Notes under the pieces: generated by a model
What the model was told of the DNA's origin: nothing
The model's database searches: none
What the model saw: the letters and a program-made list of their open reading frames with translations, nothing else
Program-made: the position numbers and the translations under genes
Assembly: GCA_029246545.1 (NCBI GenBank)
Contig: JAQWMX010000016.1
Coordinates: 1 to 64,000, forward strand
Length of the DNA: 64,000 bases
DNA from: Gammaproteobacteria bacterium
Lineage (GTDB): Bacteria; Pseudomonadota; Gammaproteobacteria; Pseudomonadales; Pseudohongiellaceae
Direction: 5' to 3'
Shown: positions 57,606 through 64,000 of the stretch, piece by piece
How the letters are laid out: every line of letters begins with the position of its first letter
Position numbering within the stretch: position 1 is the stretch's first letter

Positions 57606-58175
57606 CTATGACCTTGGTGGAGTGACGCCTGTTTGCCCCATGTATTTACCCTGTCTATCTTTATAAGTCACCTCACACTGCTCATCTGACTCATAAAACA
57701 ACATTTGAGCGACCCCCTCATTGGCATATATTTTTGCTGGTAATGGAGTGGTATTTGAAAATTCTAAGGTTACGTGCCCCTCCCACTCCGGTTCTAATGG
57801 TGTGACATTAACGATTATGCCACAACGAGCATAGGTTGATTTACCCAAGCAAACTGTCAAAACATTAGACGGGATTCGGAAGTATTCTACGGTTCTTGCT
57901 AAGGCAAATGAATTTGGCGGAACAATACAGAAGTCTTCATTAATGCTGACAAAACTACTTTCGTCAAAATTCTTAGGGTCTACAACATTAGTGGTGTGAA
58001 CATTAGTGAAAATTTTAAATTCATTGGCGCAACGTACATCATAACCATAACTAGAAGTACCGTATGAAATAACTTTATTTCCGTCTATTTCACGAACCTG
58101 GCCTGCCTCAAAAGGCTCGATCATCCCCTCTTGTACCGACATCTTGCGGATCCATTTATCAGATTTAATTGTCAT
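57606..58175 (-). CDS. dcd: dCTP deaminase
   Basis: A 189-residue enzyme that deaminates dCTP to dUTP for thymidylate synthesis. Conserved parts are [13 protein letters not shown] at the start, [37 protein letters not shown] with the catalytic glutamate, and the C-terminal [17 protein letters not shown] start five codons upstream is possible, but ATG 58175 matches the family N-terminus and was chosen. Confidence 0.96.
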   Translation of the reverse strand: MTIKSDKWIRKMSVQEGMIEPFEAGQVREIDGNKVISYGTSSYGYDVRCANEFKIFTNVHTTNVVDPKNFDESSFVSINEDFCIVPPNSFALARTVEYFRIPSNVLTVCLGKSTYARCGIIVNVTPLEPEWEGHVTLEFSNTTPLPAKIYANEGVAQMLFYESDEQCEVTYKDRQGKYMGQTGVTPPRS

Positions 58176-58391
58176 ACGAGATCTTACCAATCATCTTAGA
58201 GATGTTATTTACCAGCCTTGATCAAACTCAAGGCCAGTCTGAAAAAATGCACATATTACGCAGTTAAGACTAACTTTGACAGCTTAAAGTTTGATACAAT
58301 CCGCGCTGCATTTTGATTAACTAAGTATTCAGATCAATTGGCAAAACATTCTTGAATATATTTAATAGTCCCTTGAAATATGGAGCAAACA

Positions 58392-58727
58392 ATGAAGTTT
58401 AGACTGGCCTTAGCAACAAGTATCTTTTTATCATTTTTTTCCGGTAACTTAATGGCTCAGGATCTTGATACCGGACGTGTTCTTTATGGCATATGCAGCG
58501 CTTGCCATGGACCTAACGGAGAAGGCTTAGCAGCTTTAAATGGCCCTCGAATTGCTGGCCAACAAGCTTGGTATACAGAGCGTCAGCTAATAAATTTTAA
58601 ATCAGGTGCACGTGGATCAGATGCTAGAGACGTTTATGGCCAACAGATGGCCCCTATGGCGCAAACCCTGACTACTGACCAAGCAATTAAAGATGTTTCT
58701 GCTTATATAGAATCATTAGGTGGTTAA
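58392..58727 (+). CDS. Class I c-type cytochrome, periplasmic
   Basis: A 111-residue protein with a signal peptide (about 1-23, ending LMAQ) and one heme attachment site CSACH at residues 35-39. GPRIAGQQAWYTERQLINF and QMAPMAQTL supply the family context and probable axial methionine. It resembles the short soluble cytochromes c (c4/c5-like half) that pass electrons to terminal oxidases. ATG 58392 is preferred over one four codons upstream because GGAG precedes it at seven bases. It is followed by a strong terminator, and depends on the neighbouring ccm genes for heme attachment. Confidence 0.92.
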   Translation: MKFRLALATSIFLSFFSGNLMAQDLDTGRVLYGICSACHGPNGEGLAALNGPRIAGQQAWYTERQLINFKSGARGSDARDVYGQQMAPMAQTLTTDQAIKDVSAYIESLGG

Positions 58728-58750
58728 GTAATCCACTATTAAAAAGCATC

Positions 58751-58790
58751 AAAAAAGCCCCGAAGTTGTAAAAACTACGGGGCTTTTTTT
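58751..58790. terminator. Bidirectional intrinsic terminator between cytochrome and recJ
   Basis: AAAAAAGCCCCG pairs with CGGGGCTTTTTTT, with an inner AGT/ACT match and a short A-rich loop. A-run on one side and T-run on the other let it end both the cytochrome transcript and the convergent recJ transcript. Confidence 0.9.
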
Positions 58791-58814
58791 GCCTAAATAT
58801 TTATTCCTTAATAG

Positions 58815-60560
58815 CTAGGCCTTTATAAAATGCTCAATTAATAACTGTGCAGAACGCTGACCTCTAAATTCATTCACTTGCAAACGATAAAGCACTTCAA
58901 TTTGATCCAATTTTGACTCTAGCACCTCTGCTTCCACATTAAAGGCTATTGCATCGACGTTATGCCCAGATAAGTGTTCAGATCTGTGCCCAGGATCTAC
59001 AATTTCCAGAAGCAATTTCAGATGTTTGTCGCTTAATACTCTTGTCTTTATAACTTTAAAAGTCCCGCTAAATAGTGGTTCGGGGAAATGCTGCCCCCAT
59101 GGTCCAGCATCCTCTATGAATTCAGCAAACTCTAAATTTAAACAGTCCTCATTTAAACTACCATCTGAATAAACCAGCTGTTCTAGCATGGCTGCATCGA
59201 CCAGGCCATCCAATTCCTTATCGAGAGCTATTTGGAAAGCGGGAAAATCTTGCAAGCGTAAACTTAAACCCGCGGCCATTGCATGCCCACCAAATTTACT
59301 CAGCAAGCCTGGATTATTAGTCGCAATTAAATCCAGCAAATCGCGAACATGCAAACCCGGAATAGAACGAGCAGAACCTTTAATCTCGCCTTGGTGTTCA
59401 GTGGATGGTGCAAATACAAGAGCTGGCAAATGAAATTTATCTTTAAGGCGTGAGGCCAATATGCCAACTACTCCTTGATGCCAATCGGCATTAAATAAAC
59501 AAATACCTTTACGCTCACCTGCCTCAATATTGATATCTGCAAGCAGTTTCAATGCCTCTACTTGCATCGTTTGCTCTATAGTTCTTCTATCTTTATTAAG
59601 ATCATCTAGTTGCTGAGCTAAAAGGTATGCCTTACTAGTACTTTCTGTGAGCAAACACTCTATACCCACACTCATATCATCAAGACGGCCCGCAGCATTC
59701 AAACGTGGCCCTAGAACAAAACCTAAGTCGCCGGCATTTATATTTTGTTTATTTTTCCCTGCAATATCTAAAAGCGTTGATATACCAGCTCGACAACGAC
59801 CAGATCTAATTAAATTTACGCCATGTTTTACCAGACAACGATTATTTTTATCTAAAGGAACCACATCAGCAACGGTGCCTAATGCCACTAAATCCAAAAA
59901 CTGCATCATATTAGGCTCTGCTCTTTCATCACTAGAAAACCAGCCTTGTTCACGTAATGCTGAACGTAAAGCCAGCATCAAATAAAACACTACACCTACA
60001 CCCGCCAGTGCTTTGGAAGGAAAAGAACAGCCGTTTTGATTTGGGTTGAGAATACAATCAGCTGCAGGTAAATTTTCAGCAGGTAAATGATGATCAGTGA
60101 CTAATACTTTTATACCTAATTGCTTTGCTCTTTCAACTCCCTCTACGCTAGCAATACCATTATCAACTGTAATGATCAGAGCTGGCTGCCTTTGTTTTGC
60201 TACCTCTACAATTTCTGGGGTTAAGCCGTAACCAAATTCAAATCGGTTTGGAACTAAGTAATCTACAAACTTATATCCAAACTCTTGTAAACAAAGCTTT
60301 AGCAAAACGGTGCTAGTGGCACCATCAGCATCAAAGTCGCCAACAATAAGAATTTTGCTCTGCTGCTTTAAAGCATCGAGCATTAAGGGAACAGCTATTT
60401 CAATATTTAATAAGAGTTCAGGATTATGCAGTCCAGCTAAAGGAAGCGTGTAATCAGAAATATCTGTGGCGCCTCTACTCAGCATTATTTGATTCAACAC
60501 AGGATGCAAATCAAGTGTAGATTCTGAACTGGCGAGTGTTTTTCGAGCTTGTACTTTCAT
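58815..60560 (-). CDS. recJ: Single-stranded-DNA-specific exonuclease RecJ
   Basis: A 581-residue 5'-3' exonuclease of the DHH family for recombination and mismatch repair. Motifs are LIVGDFDADGATSTVLL (motif I), IITVDNGIAS, VTDHHLP (DHH), and in the DHHA1 part KFGGHAMAAGLSL. A C-terminal OB-like domain completes it. It lies 32 bases after the acyl-CoA ligase gene on the same strand. Length is normal. Confidence 0.97.
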   Translation of the reverse strand: MKVQARKTLASSESTLDLHPVLNQIMLSRGATDISDYTLPLAGLHNPELLLNIEIAVPLMLDALKQQSKILIVGDFDADGATSTVLLKLCLQEFGYKFVDYLVPNRFEFGYGLTPEIVEVAKQRQPALIITVDNGIASVEGVERAKQLGIKVLVTDHHLPAENLPAADCILNPNQNGCSFPSKALAGVGVVFYLMLALRSALREQGWFSSDERAEPNMMQFLDLVALGTVADVVPLDKNNRCLVKHGVNLIRSGRCRAGISTLLDIAGKNKQNINAGDLGFVLGPRLNAAGRLDDMSVGIECLLTESTSKAYLLAQQLDDLNKDRRTIEQTMQVEALKLLADINIEAGERKGICLFNADWHQGVVGILASRLKDKFHLPALVFAPSTEHQGEIKGSARSIPGLHVRDLLDLIATNNPGLLSKFGGHAMAAGLSLRLQDFPAFQIALDKELDGLVDAAMLEQLVYSDGSLNEDCLNLEFAEFIEDAGPWGQHFPEPLFSGTFKVIKTRVLSDKHLKLLLEIVDPGHRSEHLSGHNVDAIAFNVEAEVLESKLDQIEVLYRLQVNEFRGQRSAQLLIEHFIKA

Positions 60561-60592
60561 GATTCGATATTTTTTAGAAAACTACTATCGTT

Positions 60593-62254
60593 CTAGTTGG
60601 TTGATTTCTGCTCAGCCAATTCAAGCTTTAATTCTCTTTTTAATACTTTACCAACGTTCGATAGCGGCAATGAGTCTCTATATTCAATAATTTTCGGCAC
60701 TTTATAAGCAGCCAGTTTACTTTTGCAATAATCTAAAAGCGCAATCTTGTCTAACAGTGGATCCTCAGGAACTACAATTAATTTCACCTGCTCAACACTA
60801 TCTGAATTTTTCACACCAATGACGACAACTTCTTTTACACCTGGATACTCACGTACAACACTTTCGATTTCTACAGGGTAAACATTAAACCCAGAGACAA
60901 TAATCATATCCTTAAGACGGTCTATGATTTTCAAATTTCCAGTTGCATCAATGCTTGCTATATCGCCAGTTCTTAGCCAACCTTCAGCATCCAATACTGC
61001 TGCAGTTTCGTCTGCTTGCTGCCAATAACCTACCATTACTTGCGGGCCACGTATGCAAAGCTCCCCTTCTAAACTTTGCTCTAGGGTATTACCTTGCTCA
61101 TCAATAACTTTTAGTTCTGTATGGGGTAATGCTTTGCCAATACTGTCGGTTTGATAATCCTGGTAAACATTGCAAGCAGCAAGCGGCGAAGTTTCTGTCA
61201 TCCCATAGCCTTCTAGAATTTTACAACCAGTAACTTCATGCCATCTCTCAGCAATGTCTTTAGCTAATGTCATGCCACCAGAAGTGCAAATTTTTAATTG
61301 TGAAAAATCTACGTTGTGAAACTCTGGATGCTCACAAAGCTTTTTAAATAAAGGATTAATGCCACAAAATATATTTATCTTATAGGATTTTATATCTCTG
61401 ACGAAAAGTGACAGCAATCTTGGGTTAGCTATCAAAATATTGTGATAACCCATCATAAGACTGAAGAGAATATTCACAGTGAAAGCATACACATGATAGA
61501 ACGGCAAAGGTGCTATAACTATTGACTCCGAGCCAGGACAGTCTTCTCCTAATTGTTCTTTCAATTGCATGAAATTTGAAATTAAGTTGCGGTGTGTCAA
61601 CATAGCACCTTTAGAAGTGCCCGTTGTACCGCCAGTATATTGAAGTACTGCCACATTATTATTATCAATATTTTCTGCCTGCTTTAAATCGGATTTATTT
61701 AGAGACTTCTCTGTTAAAACTTCTTTACCCAGTGAAAGTGCCTTTTTAAATTTTAGGAGCCTTGGGAATTCTAGGCAAGATTGATGTCCGCCCATCACCC
61801 TCCCTAAAGTATGTAACAGCGAACGCTTCAAGGGACTATGCAGATCTGCAATATTTGTAATAATCACTTCTTCAACTGAAGTCTGTGCCTGAATGCTTAA
61901 AAAAGTTTTTGCACAGCCAGACAAAATGATCAAGGCTTTAGCACCAGAATCATTTAATTGGTGCTTGAGTTCATCCTCTGAATACTCAGGATTGGTATTT
62001 ACAATGATCATGCTGGCTTTCATTACTGCAAGCACACCTATCGGGTATTGCAGAATATTGGGCAGCTGAATAGCTACTCGGTCGCCACTTTCCAATTGGG
62101 TGTGATGTAAGAGATAAGCTGCTAGATCATCACTTAATTCATCCAGCTCTCGATAGCTTAAATCTCTTCCAAGTAAAGTGTAGGCATTCAAGCCAGCGTA
62201 TTTTTTACAAGTTTCACTAAGCTGACTTACTATATTTCCAGTAACTTCTAACAA
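60593..62254 (-). CDS. Long-chain acyl-CoA synthetase-like AMP-dependent ligase
   Basis: A 553-residue AMP-forming ligase. The phosphate loop is LQYTGGTTGTSKGAML, the adenylation motif EGYGMTETSP, and the C-terminal hinge is DRLKDMIIVSGFNVYPVEIE, with catalytic lysine in NVGKVLKRELK. It matches FadD-type long-chain fatty acid activation for beta-oxidation or lipid synthesis, though related medium-chain or aryl ligases cannot be excluded. The apparent start is TTG 62254 behind GGGAAGG. A later start would cost few residues. Confidence 0.9.
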   Translation of the reverse strand: MLEVTGNIVSQLSETCKKYAGLNAYTLLGRDLSYRELDELSDDLAAYLLHHTQLESGDRVAIQLPNILQYPIGVLAVMKASMIIVNTNPEYSEDELKHQLNDSGAKALIILSGCAKTFLSIQAQTSVEEVIITNIADLHSPLKRSLLHTLGRVMGGHQSCLEFPRLLKFKKALSLGKEVLTEKSLNKSDLKQAENIDNNNVAVLQYTGGTTGTSKGAMLTHRNLISNFMQLKEQLGEDCPGSESIVIAPLPFYHVYAFTVNILFSLMMGYHNILIANPRLLSLFVRDIKSYKINIFCGINPLFKKLCEHPEFHNVDFSQLKICTSGGMTLAKDIAERWHEVTGCKILEGYGMTETSPLAACNVYQDYQTDSIGKALPHTELKVIDEQGNTLEQSLEGELCIRGPQVMVGYWQQADETAAVLDAEGWLRTGDIASIDATGNLKIIDRLKDMIIVSGFNVYPVEIESVVREYPGVKEVVVIGVKNSDSVEQVKLIVVPEDPLLDKIALLDYCKSKLAAYKVPKIIEYRDSLPLSNVGKVLKRELKLELAEQKSTN

Positions 62255-62450
62255 CTACCTTCCCTTATTCACTTGCAATGCCCTTGAAAAACGATTTATG
62301 AACCTAAATATTATGGAAATGTGAATTAATTCTGATTTTTAAAAAGATTCAGAACTTAACCTAAAACAATCCGGAACTTTTGGAGCAATAATTCACCTAA
62401 GTCTAAAACCAGTATTTTATAAATTCAAACCATAAACTTAGTCGATAACT

Positions 62451-63512
62451 ATGAAAAAGACCATTAACTATTTACTTATTAGTGCAGCCCTTGCTACCAC
62501 TGCTCTTGCTCAAGCTCAACCTGAGTACCTTAGTTTTCAAACCGAAGATGAAGCTAACAATATTGAGATCTTCAGCCAAGCCAGCCCAGCTGTGGTTTAT
62601 GTTACCAATACAACTTTAGTGAGACGAAGCCGTTTTTCACGCAATGTTGAAGAGATCCCTCAGGGTACAGGCACTGGTTTTGTTTGGGACCAAAATGGTT
62701 TGATCGTAACAAATTATCATGTTGTTCAAGGCGCAAATAGAATCATGATAAGACTACAAGACCAAAGTAGTTGGGAAGCCGAAGTTGTTGGTGTAGCCCC
62801 AGACAAAGACCTTGCTTTGCTTCGAATAAACGCACCTGAAGAAATATTAACCCCTTTACCTCTAGGTGATTCAGCCGAACTAAAGGTTGGTCGTAAAGTT
62901 ATAGCGATTGGCAACCCTTTTGGGCTAGACACCACTCTAACGGTAGGAGTTGTTAGCGCACTGGGCAGAGAGATTACTTCATTAACCAATCGTACTATCA
63001 GAGATGTTATTCAAACTGATGCCTCTATTAATCCAGGAAACTCCGGCGGCCCATTACTTAATTCACTCGGCCAACTGGTTGGTGTGAATACACAAATTTT
63101 AAGCCCTTCTGGAGCAAATATTGGCATTGGTTTTTCTATCCCAGTAAACACAGTTAAACGTATCATTCCCCAACTTATAGAATTTGGTCGAGAAATTCGT
63201 CCTATTTTAGGCATTTCCAACCTAGATGACTCAATTAGCGCGCAGAACAATATTGATGGTGTAGTTGTTGCTGAAGTAACTAATGGTCTTGGTTCAGCGG
63301 ATGCTGGCCTAGTTGGACTAGAACAAGATAAACAAGGCAATATAATTCTAGGCGATGTTATTGTCGGTATTGAAGGCATAACAATCAGAAACAGCGATGA
63401 CCTTCTTAATGCTCTCGAACAATATCAAGCTGGCGATGTCGTTGAGGTCTTAACTAGAAGACGTAATCAAGATGAAATGTCTTTTTCAGTAGTGCTATCT
63501 GAGCCTTTATAG
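62451..63512 (+). CDS. Deg-family periplasmic serine protease with one PDZ domain
   Basis: A 353-residue trypsin-like protease. A signal-type N-terminus (about 1-22, LATTALAQAQ) is followed by the protease domain with catalytic triad H90 (TNYHVV), D120 (DKDLALL) and S198 (NPGNSGGPL). A single PDZ domain covers about 255-350. One PDZ and this length resemble DegS/AlgW, which start envelope-stress signalling by cutting the anti-sigma factor, but the N-terminus looks cleavable rather than a plain anchor. A DegQ-like housekeeping role is the alternative. The stop overlaps the convergent TetR gene by six bases. Confidence 0.9.
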   Translation: MKKTINYLLISAALATTALAQAQPEYLSFQTEDEANNIEIFSQASPAVVYVTNTTLVRRSRFSRNVEEIPQGTGTGFVWDQNGLIVTNYHVVQGANRIMIRLQDQSSWEAEVVGVAPDKDLALLRINAPEEILTPLPLGDSAELKVGRKVIAIGNPFGLDTTLTVGVVSALGREITSLTNRTIRDVIQTDASINPGNSGGPLLNSLGQLVGVNTQILSPSGANIGIGFSIPVNTVKRIIPQLIEFGREIRPILGISNLDDSISAQNNIDGVVVAEVTNGLGSADAGLVGLEQDKQGNIILGDVIVGIEGITIRNSDDLLNALEQYQAGDVVEVLTRRRNQDEMSFSVVLSEPL

Positions 63513-64000
63513 GCCTTCTTTCAACACAGGAGGAGCCATATAAAGTTGATACAAACTTTGAATAACAAGCTCTAAACCCTGATCCTCGTCTTCAGCAGAA
63601 AACTCTATCTCTTCGTCAATTAACGCCATCAACTCAGACCGGCGAGTTAACAGACTGACGAGACTTCCATAGATGGAATTTAATCGCCAATAATACTCTT
63701 TGATTGAAAGTTGCGGATTACACCTTCTTAATAAGCCAGCAAAATAAAATGTGTGTTCATCTAAAAGCTGACTAAATAACTTTCTTACTTGAGGTGCTGG
63801 ATCGTCAATAATCCTTAACACCGTTTTATCAAATGTGGGATTAATTTTATGAATGGCATACATAGGTTCAATGTACGCTTTTAAAAGAAGATGAAAGTCC
63901 GGAGCTGTGTTATTGGATTTGCGTTCACATGCTCTAAGTTTTTCCATACATTCCAGAGCAGCAGGCCTTAAGACACGTTCAAGCATCCTTCTTACAAGTA
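63507..64000 (-). CDS. TetR-family regulator, C-terminal part (cut by window edge)
   Basis: The frame stays open to the window edge beyond ATG 63986 (LVRRM in frame), so the visible 164 or so codons are the C-terminal portion only. The sequence LLKAYIEPMYAIHKINPTFDKTV, VRKLFSQLLDEHTFYFAGLL and YYWRLNSIYGSLVSLL is the ligand-binding domain pattern of many TetR regulators. The DNA-binding domain would lie to the right of the window. No ligand or target can be inferred. Confidence 0.75.
   Translation of the reverse strand, partial: LVRRMLERVLRPAALECMEKLRACERKSNNTAPDFHLLLKAYIEPMYAIHKINPTFDKTVLRIIDDPAPQVRKLFSQLLDEHTFYFAGLLRRCNPQLSIKEYYWRLNSIYGSLVSLLTRRSELMALIDEEIEFSAEDEDQGLELVIQSLYQLYMAPPVLKEGL

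Overview
The window looks like the chromosome of a low-GC (roughly 38-40 percent by eye), aerobic, probably marine gammaproteobacterium. Two blocks keep the gene order known from Pseudomonas and relatives: tRNA-Val / thrS-infC-rpmI-rplT-pheS-pheT-ihfA-merR / tRNA-Pro, and mtaD-ubiG-mupP-yciK diverging from gyrA-(pheA/tyrA)-aroA-cmk-rpsA-ihfB-lapA-lapB-pyrF. A TonB-dependent receptor, a complete System I cytochrome c maturation operon and molybdenum cofactor genes fit an aerobic or facultatively respiring heterotroph. No rRNA, CRISPR array or intact prophage was seen.

Layout. 1-333: the first codons of an IS3-type transposase OrfA run off the left edge, next to a degenerate direct repeat. 334-10434: translation and repair block (tRNA-Pro, merR, ihfA, pheT, pheS, rplT, rpmI, infC with an AUU start, thrS, tRNA-Val, uvrB, tRNA-Asn). 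10435-16181: an accessory interval between tRNA-Asn and pyrF. It holds a palindromic hairpin repeat, an orphan ORF, a trio of tiny membrane proteins, an SDR enzyme, a head-to-head junction of two truncated genes (a lipoprotein and the 5' end of alaS), and a large TonB receptor. 16182-31023: pyrF, lapB, lapA, ihfB, rpsA (with a three-hairpin leader), cmk, aroA, an unusual prephenate dehydratase/prephenate dehydrogenase fusion, gyrA, then mtaD-ubiG-mupP-yciK on the other strand. 31040-38447: glutathione S-transferase-like protein, rluB, scpB, scpA, trpS, yciO, yciB, a peptidyl-prolyl isomerase and a HemD-like protein.

38448-43393: an isolated, well-signposted 40-residue membrane peptide gene (38844-38966) with repeated upstream motifs and a strong terminator, then moaA-moaB diverging from modB-modC (no modA here) and a ferredoxin-NADP reductase. 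43428-49033: two CotH-kinase-like membrane proteins, a DUF4956 membrane protein and a VTC-type polyphosphate polymerase domain protein form one cluster, with a DUF4159 protein diverging from it. This is the best candidate for a poorly described system. 49041-57383: an MFS exporter and ccmABCDEFGHI. 57606-64000: dcd, a small c-type cytochrome, recJ, an acyl-CoA ligase, a Deg-family periplasmic protease, and the C-terminal part of a TetR-like regulator cut by the right edge.

All functional calls come from motif recognition without database searches. Several start codons were moved from the longest open frame on the basis of ribosome binding sites (rpmI, infC, hemD, the VTC gene, ccmD, dcd, the cytochrome, and the second small protein of the trio).
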